A stretch of 64,000 nucleotides of DNA from Histidinibacterium aquaticum (GTDB lineage Bacteria; Pseudomonadota; Alphaproteobacteria; Rhodobacterales; Rhodobacteraceae). The stretch is taken from positions 731,522-795,521 of the forward strand of contig NZ_VYQE01000002.1 in assembly GCF_008710275.1 (NCBI RefSeq), written 5' to 3'. The notes below the pieces were generated by a model, which made no database searches, had not been told where the DNA came from, and saw nothing but the letters and a program-made list of their open reading frames with translations. The translations under genes and the position numbers were made by a program. Below are positions 8,849 to 18,208 of this stretch, piece by piece (within the stretch, counting starts at the first letter, position 1; each line of letters starts with the position of its first letter).

Positions 8849-9391
8849 ATGACTCTGTACAAGCTTACCGCGCTTCTCGCCCTCCCGCTTGTCGCCGCCT
8901 GTGGCGGTGGCAGCGGCTCCGGCGGCGGGTCCACGATCACGCCGCCCAGCGACATCGCCCAAGTGGCGGGCGACCAGATCGACCTGCCCGACCGGATCAC
9001 CAGCGTCGAGCGCACCGAGTTCGGCATGGTACTGAACGACGCCCGGACCGGCGGCCTGCGTGAAGTGCGGGCCGATCAGCGGCTCAACACCGCCGCCCAA
9101 GACTATACCGGCGAGATCGAGCGCAGCGGCCGCCGCATCATCGACGGCGACAACCTTCACGTCGGCACTGACGGCCGGACTGTCGGCGACCGGGTGACGG
9201 CCGCGGGCTACGACTTCGACTGGGTCGGCGAAAACATCGCCCAGGGCTACACCAACAGCGAAGACGTCGTGGACGCCTGGCTCGCGAGCAAGCAGGGCCA
9301 CCGCGAAGTCGTCCTTTCGCCGCGTGCCGAGGACTTCGGCATCGGTCGGACCGAAACGACCTGGGTGCTCATCATGGGCGCCGAGAACTGA
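8849..9391 (+). CDS. CAP-domain lipoprotein (SCP/PR1-like), first of a tandem pair
   Basis: This is a 180-residue secreted protein. A signal peptide ends in the lipobox LVAAC (Cys near residue 18), then a Gly/Ser-rich linker leads to a CAP domain with the family signatures GENIAQGY and the SKQGHREVVLSP region. It is therefore predicted to be a membrane-anchored periplasmic or surface lipoprotein. Bacterial CAP proteins have poorly defined roles. The longer upstream frame is ignored because ATG 8849 starts exactly at the signal peptide. A related CAP lipoprotein follows 115 bp downstream. Confidence 0.85.
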   Translation: MTLYKLTALLALPLVAACGGGSGSGGGSTITPPSDIAQVAGDQIDLPDRITSVERTEFGMVLNDARTGGLREVRADQRLNTAAQDYTGEIERSGRRIIDGDNLHVGTDGRTVGDRVTAAGYDFDWVGENIAQGYTNSEDVVDAWLASKQGHREVVLSPRAEDFGIGRTETTWVLIMGAEN

Positions 9392-9419
9392 GATCGGGCG
9401 AGCTTTCGCCGATCCTGCA

Positions 9420-9460
9420 ATGGCTCCCGCGCAGGTTGCTGCCGGCGGGAGCCACTTTCG
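9420..9460 (+). terminator. Hairpin after the first CAP gene
   Basis: Perfect 10-bp arms tggctcccgc (9421-9430) and gcgggagcca (9445-9454) enclose a 14-nt loop, followed by ctttcg. It lies 30 bp after the stop codon. A second, weaker stem gatcgg/ccgatc (9392-9414) precedes it. This is a likely terminator or mRNA-stabilising hairpin between the two CAP genes. Confidence 0.55.
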
Positions 9461-9506
9461 CATAAGGCGACTAGCCGCAAAGGTCGGGGTTTTCTAGGAG
9501 ACCGGT

Positions 9507-9968
9507 ATGCGCAGTATCCTTTCGCTTATCTCCGCGGCTCTCGTCGCCGGGTGCGCCGCGACCACCGACGCTCCGACCGCGACGCCGGCCCGGTCCGAAA
9601 CGCTCAGCACGAGCTCTTCCCCGACCCTTTCGGGCTACCGCAACGCGGCCGGGCTGCCCGCCCTGCGCTCCTCCCCCCGCCTCGCACGCGCGGCACAGGT
9701 GCAGGCCGACTACATGGCCCGGACGGGCCGGTTCAGTCACGCTGGCGCAGGCGGCAGCCGCGTCGCCTCCCGCGTCAGTGCCCAGAACTACTGCTATACG
9801 GCCGCCGCCGAGAACATCGCCTACGGCCAGCCGTCGGAGGCCCACGCCCTCACCGGCTGGATGAACTCGCCCAGCCACCGCCGGCACATCCTGAACCCCA
9901 TGTTCACCGAGGTCGGCCTCGGCAATAGGAACGGCTTCTGGGTCATGGTGCTCGGCCGGCCCTGCTGA
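9507..9968 (+). CDS. CAP-domain lipoprotein, second of the pair
   Basis: This is a 153-residue protein with a lipobox (LVAGC, Cys about residue 16) and a CAP domain carrying ENIAYGQ and the WMNSPSHRRHILNP motif, the best CAP signature in the pair. An AGGAG sits upstream of ATG 9507. It is predicted to be lipid-anchored outside the cytoplasmic membrane. It shares domain type and layout with the gene just upstream but differs clearly in sequence, so the pair is an old duplication or a functional pairing, not a recent copy. Confidence 0.85.
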   Translation: MRSILSLISAALVAGCAATTDAPTATPARSETLSTSSSPTLSGYRNAAGLPALRSSPRLARAAQVQADYMARTGRFSHAGAGGSRVASRVSAQNYCYTAAAENIAYGQPSEAHALTGWMNSPSHRRHILNPMFTEVGLGNRNGFWVMVLGRPC

Positions 9969-10032
9969 CGCGACCCCGCGCTTGCCGCGCCACCGGTGCG
10001 GCAATAGAACGGGCCAAAGCCTTGGGGGGCAA

Positions 10033-11160
10033 TTGGGCCGGTTCGACCGATATCTTCTGAGTCAGCTGCTGACGCTCTTCGGCTTCTTCAGTCTCGTGCT
10101 GATCCTGCTCTACTGGGTCAACCGGGCGGTCGTGCTGTTCGACGAGCTGGTGGGCGACGGTCAGACCCTGCTGGTCTTTCTCGAGTTCTCGGCGCTGTCC
10201 CTTCCGGGCATCATCCGTATCGTCATGCCGCTCGCGGCCTTCGTCGCGGCGCTCTACGTCACGAACCGGCTTGCGAGCGAGAGCGAGCTGGTGGTCGTTC
10301 AGGCCAGCGGATTCTCCCCCTACCGCATCGCCCGCCCGGTGGTCGTCTTCGGCCTGATCGTGACCGTTCTGACGGGCATCCTGACCCATATCCTCTATCC
10401 CGCCGCCTCCGAGGAACTCGCGGCGAGAGAAAGCGAGATCGCGCGCAACATCACGGCCCGCCTGCTGACGGAGGGCCAGTTCCTGACGCCAACCGACGGG
10501 CTAACCGTCTACATCCGCGACATCACCGAGTCCGGCGAGCTGCAGGACATCTTTCTCGCGGACAGCCGCGACGCCGACAGCCAGGTCATCTACACCGCCT
10601 CGAGCGCCTACCTCGTCCGCTCGGAGCGAGGCCCTCACCTCGTGATGATCGACGGGCTCGCCCAGACCCTGCGCACTTCGGACCAGAGGCTCTACACCAC
10701 CCGCTTCGAGGATTTCACCTACGACATCAGCCGTCTCATGCCCGCGGACACGACCCCCCGCCTCCGGGCGCGCTACCTGCCGAGCTGGGAACTCTGGCCG
10801 CCGACGCAGGAGGTTGCGGATGCCACCGGCGACACGATCGCGGAGCTGCGCGTGACATTTCATGACCGGATCAGCCAGTCGCTGATGGCGCTCACCGGCG
10901 CGGTCCTGGGGATGTCGGCGCTGCTCGTCGGGTCCTTCAGCCGGTTCGGGGTCTGGAAGCAGGTCGTCGTGGCGATCCTGCTCATCGTCTTCATCAACGC
11001 GATGGAGACGGTGGCCACGCAGGTGACGGAGAGCACGCCCGAACTCTGGCCCGTCTCCTACCTGCCGGCCGCCTCCGGGCTGCTGATCGGGTTCCTGCTG
11101 CTCACGCTCTCGGCCCATCCCGAATGGCTGAGGCGACGGCCCAGGGCGGCGCAGGCATGA
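10033..11160 (+). CDS. lptF: LPS export ABC transporter permease LptF
   Basis: This 375-residue inner-membrane subunit belongs to the LptB2FG complex that extracts lipopolysaccharide from the membrane. It has the YjgP/YjgQ layout: membrane helices near the N-terminus (FGFFSLVLILLYWVN, then the LPGIIRIVMPL segment), a central periplasmic beta-jellyroll, and three C-terminal helices (for example VVVAILLIVFINAME). TTG 10033 behind a G-run gives the family's usual start, GRFDRYL. It is the first gene of the lptF-lptG-lptD-surA-pdxA-rsmA operon and its end overlaps lptG. Confidence 0.93.
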   Translation: MGRFDRYLLSQLLTLFGFFSLVLILLYWVNRAVVLFDELVGDGQTLLVFLEFSALSLPGIIRIVMPLAAFVAALYVTNRLASESELVVVQASGFSPYRIARPVVVFGLIVTVLTGILTHILYPAASEELAARESEIARNITARLLTEGQFLTPTDGLTVYIRDITESGELQDIFLADSRDADSQVIYTASSAYLVRSERGPHLVMIDGLAQTLRTSDQRLYTTRFEDFTYDISRLMPADTTPRLRARYLPSWELWPPTQEVADATGDTIAELRVTFHDRISQSLMALTGAVLGMSALLVGSFSRFGVWKQVVVAILLIVFINAMETVATQVTESTPELWPVSYLPAASGLLIGFLLLTLSAHPEWLRRRPRAAQA

Positions 11161-12257
11161 TCCTGCATCGCTACTTCGCCCGGCGCTACGCGCGCAGCTT
11201 CCTCACGGTCACGGGGGTCTTCTTCGTTCTCGTGAGCCTCGCCGACATGATCGAGCAGGCGCGCGAACACGGCGACGAGGCCGGGGCCGGCTTTCGCGAC
11301 ATCCTCGCGCTGACGTTGCTGAATGCCCCACAGGCACTCTACGAACTGCTGCCTCTCCTGGTGATCCTCGCCACCATCGCCCTCTTCCTGGCGCTCGCCC
11401 GGTCCTCCGAGCTCGTGGTCTCGCGCGCGGCGGGCCGGTCCGCCCTGCATACTCTTGTCGCGCCGGTCGCCGTCATCTTCGCCATCGGCCTGCTCGCGCT
11501 GGCCATCCTGAACCCGCTCGCTGCCGCTACCTCCCGCGCCTACGAGGCGCGCGTGACCTCACTTGAGGACCGGGGCGCGAGCATCCTCGCGGTGGACGAG
11601 GGTGGCCTCTGGCTGCGCCAGGGCGGGCCCGACGGCCAGTCCGTGATCCGCGCCGAGCGCGCCAATCTCGACGGCACCCGGCTCTCCGGCGTGACCTTCC
11701 TGACCTTCACGGAGGAGGGCCGCCCGCTCCGCCGCATCGACGCCCTGCGCGCCGAACTGGGCGACGGCGCCTGGGAACTCACCGAGGCGAAGTCCTGGCC
11801 GCTGGGCCAGGCCGAGGTGCCGGAAGCCGAGGCCGAAGTCTCTCCCACCATGGAAATCCCCTCCACCCTCACCGCCGCACAGATCCGAGACAGCTTCGGT
11901 GAACCCGCGGCGATCCCGATCTGGGAGCTGCCGGGGTTCATCAACCGACTTCAGGCCGCCGGCTTTTCGGCTCGGCGGCACTCGGTCTACTTCCACACCC
12001 AGCTCGCGCTACCCGCCTTCCTGACCGCGATGCTCCTGATCGGCGCGGCCTTCACCCTGCGCCAGCACCGCGGCAGCCGGACCGGGGCCCTCGTCCTCGC
12101 GGCCATCTGCCTCAGCTTCGGGCTCTACTTCGTGCGCAACTTCGCACAAGTCCTTGGCGAGAGCGGTCAGATCCCGGTGCTCCTCGCCGCCTGGGCGCCG
12201 CCTCTTGCGGGGATCGCGCTCAGCCTCGCGATGCTGCTCCACACGGAGGACGGCTGA
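11157..12257 (+). CDS. lptG: LPS export ABC transporter permease LptG
   Basis: This is the partner of LptF (366 residues) with the same architecture of N-terminal helices, periplasmic jellyroll and three C-terminal helices. The start MILHRYFARRYARSF is typical of LptG. ATG 11157 overlaps the lptF stop in an ATGA, and its own stop overlaps the lptD start in TGATG, so the three proteins are probably translated in a coupled way. The LptB ATPase and LptC/LptA are not in this window. Confidence 0.93.
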   Translation: MILHRYFARRYARSFLTVTGVFFVLVSLADMIEQAREHGDEAGAGFRDILALTLLNAPQALYELLPLLVILATIALFLALARSSELVVSRAAGRSALHTLVAPVAVIFAIGLLALAILNPLAAATSRAYEARVTSLEDRGASILAVDEGGLWLRQGGPDGQSVIRAERANLDGTRLSGVTFLTFTEEGRPLRRIDALRAELGDGAWELTEAKSWPLGQAEVPEAEAEVSPTMEIPSTLTAAQIRDSFGEPAAIPIWELPGFINRLQAAGFSARRHSVYFHTQLALPAFLTAMLLIGAAFTLRQHRGSRTGALVLAAICLSFGLYFVRNFAQVLGESGQIPVLLAAWAPPLAGIALSLAMLLHTEDG

Positions 12258-14356
12258 TGCGCTGGCTATTACTGCTACTTCTCCTGCTTCCCGGCCTCGC
12301 CCGGGCCCAGGGCGCGGCCTCGCTCGTGGCCGACACGGTGACCGTCACGCCGGACAACCGCCTGGTTGCCGAGGGCAACGTCGAGGCCTTCTACGACGGC
12401 ACGAGGCTCTCGGCGACGCAGGTGGCCTATGACGAGGCGACCGACCGTCTCACCATCATCGGACCGATCTTCATCGAGACTCCCGAGGGCGACATCTTCA
12501 CCGCCAAACGGGCCGACCTTGACCCGCAACTGGAGAACGGCATCCTGCGTGGCGCCCGGCTGGTGCTCGACCGCCAGTTGCAGCTTGCCGCCAACCGGAT
12601 CGACCGGGTCGGCGGCCGCTACACCCAGCTCTACCGCACTTCCGCCACGGCCTGCCGGGTCTGTGGAGGCCGAGAGCCCCTCTGGGAACTCCGGGCCGAA
12701 CGCGTCGTGCTGGACGAGGTCGAGGACCAGCTCTGGTTCGAGAACACACAGCTGCGCATCGGTGGGCTGCCTGTGGCCTGGCTTCCGGTGGTGCGCCTGC
12801 CGGGACCGGGGGTCGAGCGGGCGACCGGTCTGCTGGTCCCCTCGATCCGCCAGACGGACCGCCTCGGCACCGGCATCCGCCTGCCCTACTTCGTCGTGCT
12901 CTCCCCCAGCCGGGACCTTACGCTCACCCCCTACCTCTCGCCGCAGACGCGGACGCTCGAGATCCTCTACCGGCAGGCCTACCTGCGCGGCGATCTCTCG
13001 GTCGAGGGCGCGATCACGCAGGACACGATCCGCGACAACAGCATCCGCTCCTATGTCTTCGCGGATGCCTCCTTCGCCTATCCCGGCAACTGGCGGCTCG
13101 AGGGTCAGCTTCGCAGCGTCTCGGACGAGGCCTACCTCGTGGATTACGACTATTCCGACCGTGACCGGCTCGACAGCTTCCTCGAGATCAGCCGGATCCG
13201 CGAAAACGACCGCCTGTCCTTCGGCCTGACCGTCGTCGAGAGCCTGCGCGCAGGCGACCGAAATGCCGAACTCCCCTCGATCCTGCCCGGGGCCTCCTAC
13301 TCTCGCGTCCTGCGCTATCCGGGCCTGCCCGGCCGCCTGACCGTGGGGGCGAGCGCCGACGCGGCCATCCGCGAATCGAATGAGCCCAGCGTTGGCCGGG
13401 ACACCGGACGGCTGAGCGGCCGTATCGCGTGGCAGGTGAACCGCGTCGTCGGACCGGGGCTGGTGACGGAGGCTGCCGTCGGCCTTCGCGCAGATGCCTA
13501 CCTGGTCGAGAACGATCCGGCATTCGACGGCACGATCACGCGAACCCTCCCCTATGCCCGGGCCGAGCTGCGCTGGCCGCTCCAGCGGACCGGCGCGACA
13601 GGCGTCGTACAGATCGTGGAGCCGGTCGTCGCGCTGGCCTGGTCCGACCTGCGCGGCGGACCCGTCCCCAACGAGGACAGCCAGGTCGTGGAACTCGACG
13701 AGGCCAACCTCCTCTCCTTCTCCCGCTTCCCGGGCGAGGACGCGCGGGAGACCGGCTGGCGGGCCGCGGGCGCGCTGCGCTACCAGCTGACCGCGCCCTC
13801 GGGCTTTGCGATGCGCGGGACGCTCGGCCGCCTCGTCCGTGAAGAGGCCGATCCCCGCTTCTCCGACGGGACCGGCCTGGAGGGAACGACCTCGGACTGG
13901 CTCCTGAGCTGGGGGCTGGACCTTCCCTCGGGCCTCACCCTCAACGGCCGGGGGCTCTTTGACGACGGCTTCGACTTCTCCCGCTCCGAGGCCCGCCTGG
14001 GATGGGACTCCGATCGCATCGACATCGCCGCCACCTACGTCCAGCTCGACGCGGCCCCCGACGAAGGCCGGCCCGACCCGGTGGCCGAATGGACGCTGGA
14101 TGCCGCCTACCGGGTAAACCAGGTCTGGACCGTCTCGGGAGAGGCCCGCTACGACCTTTCCGCCGACGAGCCCCAGTCGGGAGAGCTCGGGCTGGAGTAC
14201 CGCAACGAATGCGTGACGGTCGGTCTTTCGGTCTCGCGCCGCTTCACCTCGTCCACTACCCTTGAGCCGGAGACCGACTACGGGCTAAGCGTCGCATTCA
14301 ACGGCTTTTCCGTCGACGCCCCCGCAGGCCCCATTCGGCGCACATGCCGAAACTGA
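12257..14356 (+). CDS. lptD: LPS-assembly protein LptD
   Basis: This 699-residue outer-membrane beta-barrel receives LPS from the periplasmic bridge and inserts it into the outer leaflet with LptE. A signal peptide (leucine-rich, ending ARAQ) precedes an LptA-like OstA domain (about residues 25-130). The barrel domain follows with many amphipathic strands. Cysteines in ACRVC (around residue 133) and at the C-terminus (NEC and TCRN) could form the disulfides known to matter in LptD. SurA, encoded next, is the chaperone known to assist LptD folding. Confidence 0.93.
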   Translation: MRWLLLLLLLLPGLARAQGAASLVADTVTVTPDNRLVAEGNVEAFYDGTRLSATQVAYDEATDRLTIIGPIFIETPEGDIFTAKRADLDPQLENGILRGARLVLDRQLQLAANRIDRVGGRYTQLYRTSATACRVCGGREPLWELRAERVVLDEVEDQLWFENTQLRIGGLPVAWLPVVRLPGPGVERATGLLVPSIRQTDRLGTGIRLPYFVVLSPSRDLTLTPYLSPQTRTLEILYRQAYLRGDLSVEGAITQDTIRDNSIRSYVFADASFAYPGNWRLEGQLRSVSDEAYLVDYDYSDRDRLDSFLEISRIRENDRLSFGLTVVESLRAGDRNAELPSILPGASYSRVLRYPGLPGRLTVGASADAAIRESNEPSVGRDTGRLSGRIAWQVNRVVGPGLVTEAAVGLRADAYLVENDPAFDGTITRTLPYARAELRWPLQRTGATGVVQIVEPVVALAWSDLRGGPVPNEDSQVVELDEANLLSFSRFPGEDARETGWRAAGALRYQLTAPSGFAMRGTLGRLVREEADPRFSDGTGLEGTTSDWLLSWGLDLPSGLTLNGRGLFDDGFDFSRSEARLGWDSDRIDIAATYVQLDAAPDEGRPDPVAEWTLDAAYRVNQVWTVSGEARYDLSADEPQSGELGLEYRNECVTVGLSVSRRFTSSTTLEPETDYGLSVAFNGFSVDAPAGPIRRTCRN

Positions 14357-14375
14357 AGAGGACTGACCCCGCACC

Positions 14376-15587
14376 ATGACGCCGCTTCGCATTCTCGCCG
14401 CCTGCATCGCCCTCTGGACCCCGGCGCTTCCCGCGCTCGCCCAGTCGCAGTTCTCCCCGGTCATCACCGTCAACGGGGACGCGGTGACGGCCTATGAGCT
14501 GCAGCAGCGCATCCGGCTGCTGGAGCTCTTCGAGACGCCCGGCGATCTGCCCGAGCTGGCGCGCGAACAGCTGATAGAGGACCGGCTGAAGCTGCAGGAG
14601 CTGCGCCGCGCGGGCCTGCGCATCACCGAAGAGGCGCTGGCCGGCGAGCTCGAGAATTTCGCCGCGCGCACCGATCTGCCCTACGAGCAGTTCCTCGGCC
14701 TCCTTGCCCAGAACGGCATCGCCGAGGAGACCCTGCGCGACTTCGTCGAGGTCGGCGTGAGCTGGCGCGACTACATCCGTTCCCGCTACCAGAGCCAGGT
14801 CAACGTGACCGACCGCGACGTCGACTTCGCGGTCGCCGACCTCGGCGGGACCGGCTCGCAGATCGAGGTCCTGCTCTCCGAGATCATCATCCCGGCCCCG
14901 CCGCCGCGTGCGGCCGAGGCAAACGCCATCGCCGCGCGGATCTCGAACTACACCACCACCTCCGCCTTCGAGGCGGCGGCCCGGGAATACTCGGCCCTGC
15001 CCTCGCGGGAGCGCGGCGGGCGGCTCGACTGGGTGCCGATCGACAACTACCCCGCCCAGATCCGCCAGATCCTGCTCGACCTGACGCCCGGCGAAGTCAC
15101 GCAGCCGCTGCCGATCCAGAACGGCGTTGCGCTCTTCCAGCTCCGCGCCGTGCGCGAGGTGCGGGACACCGTGCCGCCCCCGGCCCTGATCGACTACGCG
15201 CTGCTCTACCTGCCCGGCGGCGGAACGGAGGCGGGTCTTGCCGAGGCCGCCCGCATTGATGCCCGGGTCGACACCTGCGACGACCTCTACGGGGTCGCCC
15301 GCGGCCTGCCCGAGGAGCAACTGGTCCGGGAAGAGCTTCCGCCCGCCCAGATTCCGCGGGACATCGCGCTCGAACTCGCCAAGCTCGACTTCAACGAGGC
15401 GAGCTATGCCCTGTCGCGCGGCGACACGCGCCTTTTCCTGATGCTCTGCAGCCGCACGCCCGAGGTCGAGGGCGGTCTCGACCGCGAGGCGGTCGCAAGC
15501 TCCCTGCGGTCCCAGCGGCTCTCCAGCTACGCCGACCGCCTCCTGGCCGAGCTTGAGGCCGCGGCTACGATCCGCGGCGCGCAATGA
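14376..15587 (+). CDS. surA: Peptidylprolyl isomerase / outer-membrane chaperone SurA
   Basis: This is a 403-residue periplasmic chaperone. A signal peptide ends near PALAQ (about residue 22). An N-terminal SurA chaperone domain follows with VNGDAVTAYELQQR. One parvulin PPIase domain (about 165-265) carries the LSEI and SRERGGRLDWVP segments, and a C-terminal helix completes the fold. One parvulin domain instead of the two in E. coli is usual in alphaproteobacteria. It lies between lptD and pdxA, and its stop overlaps the pdxA start by four bases. Confidence 0.9.
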   Translation: MTPLRILAACIALWTPALPALAQSQFSPVITVNGDAVTAYELQQRIRLLELFETPGDLPELAREQLIEDRLKLQELRRAGLRITEEALAGELENFAARTDLPYEQFLGLLAQNGIAEETLRDFVEVGVSWRDYIRSRYQSQVNVTDRDVDFAVADLGGTGSQIEVLLSEIIIPAPPPRAAEANAIAARISNYTTTSAFEAAAREYSALPSRERGGRLDWVPIDNYPAQIRQILLDLTPGEVTQPLPIQNGVALFQLRAVREVRDTVPPPALIDYALLYLPGGGTEAGLAEAARIDARVDTCDDLYGVARGLPEEQLVREELPPAQIPRDIALELAKLDFNEASYALSRGDTRLFLMLCSRTPEVEGGLDREAVASSLRSQRLSSYADRLLAELEAAATIRGAQ

Positions 15588-16549
15588 CCATCGCCCTCAC
15601 CTGCGGCGAGCCCGCGGGGATCGGGCCTGAACTCGCACCGCTGGCCTGGGCGATGCTCCGCGACGAGCTGACCTTCCTCTGGATCGGCGATCCGGGGCAC
15701 CTGCCGCCGGGCACGCTCTGGGAGGAGGCGACGCCGGAAACGGCCCCCGACATCATGCCCCGCGCCCTGCCCGTGCTGCCGCGCGACTTCGTCGTGCCAC
15801 GCAAGCCCGGCCAGCCGCAGGCCCTCCATGCGCCGCACGTTGTCGAGGCCATCGACGAGGGCGTGCATCTGGTCCGCTCGGGCCGCTGCTCGGCGCTTTG
15901 TACGCTGCCGATCCACAAGCAGGCCCTGATCGAGGGGGCGGGTTTCGCCTACCCCGGCCACACGGAGTACCTCGCTTCGCTGGCGGGCGCCGACCGCGCG
16001 GTGATGATGCTGGCCTGCCCGGAACTTCGCGTGGTCCCTGCCACCATCCATATCCCGCTGCACGAGGTCCCGGAGGCGCTGACCGCCCGGCTTCTGACGG
16101 ACACCATCCTGATCACGCACGCAGCGATGATCCGCGACTTCGGCGTGAGCCGCCCCCGCATCGCCGTGGCCGGACTCAACCCGCATGCCGGAGAAGGCGG
16201 CAAGATCGGCACCGAGGAAATCGAGCTGATCGCCCCCACGCTCGAGGCGCTGCGCGTCCAGGGGCTCGACATCGCGGGCCCGCTCTCCGCCGACACGATG
16301 TTCCACGCCGCCGCCCGCGCCCGGTACGACGTGGCGATCTGCGGCTACCACGACCAGGCGCTCATCCCGATCAAGACCATCGACTTCTCGGGCGGCGTGA
16401 ACGTCACGCTGGGCCTGCCCTTCATCCGCACCTCCCCCGACCACGGCACCGCCTTCGATATCGCGGGCACCGGTCAGGGCGACCCGACCTCGACCCTCGC
16501 CGCGCTGCGCATGGCGCGGGACATGGCGCAGGCCCGGACCGCGGCGTGA
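15584..16549 (+). CDS. pdxA: 4-hydroxythreonine-4-phosphate dehydrogenase PdxA
   Basis: This is the NAD-dependent enzyme of the DXP-dependent pyridoxal phosphate pathway (321 residues). It starts with the typical [11 protein letters not shown]. Metal-binding histidines are visible in [19 protein letters not shown] and [12 protein letters not shown]. Its linkage to surA and rsmA is an old proteobacterial gene order. The ATG overlaps the surA stop, and its own stop overlaps the rsmA start, so all are probably on one transcript. Confidence 0.95.
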   Translation: MTIALTCGEPAGIGPELAPLAWAMLRDELTFLWIGDPGHLPPGTLWEEATPETAPDIMPRALPVLPRDFVVPRKPGQPQALHAPHVVEAIDEGVHLVRSGRCSALCTLPIHKQALIEGAGFAYPGHTEYLASLAGADRAVMMLACPELRVVPATIHIPLHEVPEALTARLLTDTILITHAAMIRDFGVSRPRIAVAGLNPHAGEGGKIGTEEIELIAPTLEALRVQGLDIAGPLSADTMFHAAARARYDVAICGYHDQALIPIKTIDFSGGVNVTLGLPFIRTSPDHGTAFDIAGTGQGDPTSTLAALRMARDMAQARTAA

Positions 16550-17388
16550 GCGGCATCGACGAACTGCCGCCGCTGCGCGAGGTCATCGCCCGTCACGGCC
16601 TTTCCGCCCGCAAGGCGCTGGGGCAGAACTTCCTGCTCGACCTCAACCTGACCGCCAAGATCGCGCGACAGGCCGGCGACCTGACGCAGGCCGACGTCCT
16701 CGAAATCGGCCCCGGCCCGGGCGGCCTGACCCGCGGGCTCCTCGCCTCGGGCGCCCGCCATGTCGTCGCCGTGGAGAAAGACCCGCGCTGCCTCCCCGCG
16801 CTCCAGGAGATCGCCGAGGCCTATCCCGGCCGGCTCACGGTCCTGCAGGGCGACGCGCTGGAGGTGGACGCCTTCGCCCACCTCACGCCCCCGGTGAAGA
16901 TCGCGGCGAACCTGCCATACAACGTGGGCACGGAGCTGCTGATCCGCTGGCTCACGCCCGAGACTTGGCCTCCCCGCTGGCAGACGCTCACCCTCATGTT
17001 CCAGCGAGAGGTGGCGCAGCGCATCGTGGCCCGGCCCGGCGACAAGGCCTATGGACGTCTCGCGATCCTGTCGCAGTGGCGCGCTGACCCACGGATCGTC
17101 ATGGACCTGCCGCCCGGCGCCTTCACGCCGCCGCCCAAGGTCTCCTCCGCCGTGGTGCACATCGAGGCCCTGCCAGAGCCGCGCTACCCGGCCGACCCGG
17201 CGGTGCTGTCGCGCGTCGTCGCCGCGGCCTTCAACCAGCGCCGCAAGATGCTCCGGGCCTCCCTGCGCGGCCTTGCGCCGGATATCGAGGACCGGCTGCG
17301 CGAGGCGGGGATCGCCCCGACCGACCGGGCCGAGCAGATCGAGATCGAACGCTTCTGCGCCCTCGCCCGTCTCCTGCAGGCCTCCTGA
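16546..17388 (+). CDS. rsmA: 16S rRNA (adenine(1518)-N6/adenine(1519)-N6)-dimethyltransferase RsmA
   Basis: RsmA (KsgA) dimethylates two adjacent adenines in the 3' hairpin of 16S rRNA late in 30S assembly. The 280-residue protein shows KALGQNFL (24-30), the SAM-binding EIGPGPGG (53-60) and the catalytic NLPYN (122-126). GTG 16546 overlaps the pdxA stop and matches the family N-terminus; the same frame runs far upstream inside pdxA, but that part is out-of-frame pdxA. This is the last gene of the lpt operon, closed by a hairpin at 17397-17416. Confidence 0.95.
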   Translation: MSGIDELPPLREVIARHGLSARKALGQNFLLDLNLTAKIARQAGDLTQADVLEIGPGPGGLTRGLLASGARHVVAVEKDPRCLPALQEIAEAYPGRLTVLQGDALEVDAFAHLTPPVKIAANLPYNVGTELLIRWLTPETWPPRWQTLTLMFQREVAQRIVARPGDKAYGRLAILSQWRADPRIVMDLPPGAFTPPPKVSSAVVHIEALPEPRYPADPAVLSRVVAAAFNQRRKMLRASLRGLAPDIEDRLREAGIAPTDRAEQIEIERFCALARLLQAS

Positions 17389-17390
17389 AA

Positions 17391-17418
17391 CGAAAAGCGG
17401 CGCCCGAAGGCGCCGCCG
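17391..17418 (-). terminator. Hairpin terminator between rsmA and the DUF4167 gene
   Basis: Perfect 8-bp arms gcggcgcc (17397-17404) and ggcgccgc (17409-17416) enclose four bases. On the minus strand the loop is a stable UUCG tetraloop, followed by ttttcgtttc. It is therefore a good intrinsic terminator for the DUF4167 gene and may also stop rsmA transcription from the other side. Confidence 0.75.
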
Positions 17419-17438
17419 TCAAACCGATTGGCTGCGGA

Positions 17439-17999
17439 TCACTCCGCCGCGGCCTGGGTGTTATCCTGGCCACCATCGCCCTTGTTGTCCTGCCCGCCGT
17501 CATCCTTCTTGGACTCGTCGGGCTTCTTGCGGGAGCGCGAGCGGCGCGGCTTCGACGGCTGATCCTCGCCCTTCTGCTCGTTCTTCTGCTCGGGCGTCTC
17601 GACCAGCGTGCTGTCGTCCTTGCCGCCGTCGTTCGAGGACGGATCCGCGGCAGCCTCTTCCTGCGCCTTCAGACGCTCGGCCCGCTCGCGGTCCCGCTCC
17701 GCCTGGCGCTCGCGGTTCTGCTGTTCCTGCTGCTCGCGCTGCTTGTCGATCTCGCGCTGCGCCTCGGCCAGCATCCGGGTGTAGTGCTCGGCGTGCTGGG
17801 CATAGTTCTCGGCATCGACGTGATCGCCCGCCAGCGACGCATCCCGGTACAGCTGGTTGTACTTGTCGATGATCTGCTGAGGCGTGCCACGCACCTTGCC
17901 GTCGGGGCCGGAACTGTCGAACACGCGGTTGACGATATTGCCGCCGGACGGCCGGTTGCGGTTCTTGTTCCCGCGCGAGCGTGACTTGGATGATCTCAT
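17439..17999 (-). CDS. DUF4167 domain-containing protein
   Basis: This is a 186-residue basic, low-complexity protein. The N-terminal third (RSSKSRSRGNKNRNRPSG, then NRVFDSSGPDGKVRG and the AENYAQHAEHY helix) is the conserved DUF4167 domain of alphaproteobacteria. The rest is a long charged Glu/Arg/Gln helix followed by a Lys/Asp-rich tail (SRKKPDESKKDD). RNA binding is plausible from the Arg/Asn-rich start, but this is inference. It lies after prmC and prfA on the same strand, an arrangement I recall in related genomes. Confidence 0.85.
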   Translation of the reverse strand: MRSSKSRSRGNKNRNRPSGGNIVNRVFDSSGPDGKVRGTPQQIIDKYNQLYRDASLAGDHVDAENYAQHAEHYTRMLAEAQREIDKQREQQEQQNRERQAERDRERAERLKAQEEAAADPSSNDGGKDDSTLVETPEQKNEQKGEDQPSKPRRSRSRKKPDESKKDDGGQDNKGDGGQDNTQAAAE

Positions 18000-18208
18000 G
18001 AAAGGTCCGTTTCGCCTGTCTCTGGCTGTGATCGTCGCCGCCGCGGTCTCTTGCGGCTCACGTCATCCGTCAGGGTGATGTTTCGGCGACTGCTCGGGGA
18101 GGGCCAGCGCGGCCCGCGTCCCGTCTTATCTCTGACTAAACATGCGCTTCGGGCGCTTTCAAGTGCCTTTCAGGGGCGAAACGCGCATTTTCCTGTGCAC
18201 AGGGCAAT

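Noticed and set aside
18000-18208. A small RNA or leader between DUF4167 and prmC
   Set aside because: I see no convincing hairpin with a T-tract, promoter pair or conserved motif in this spacer.
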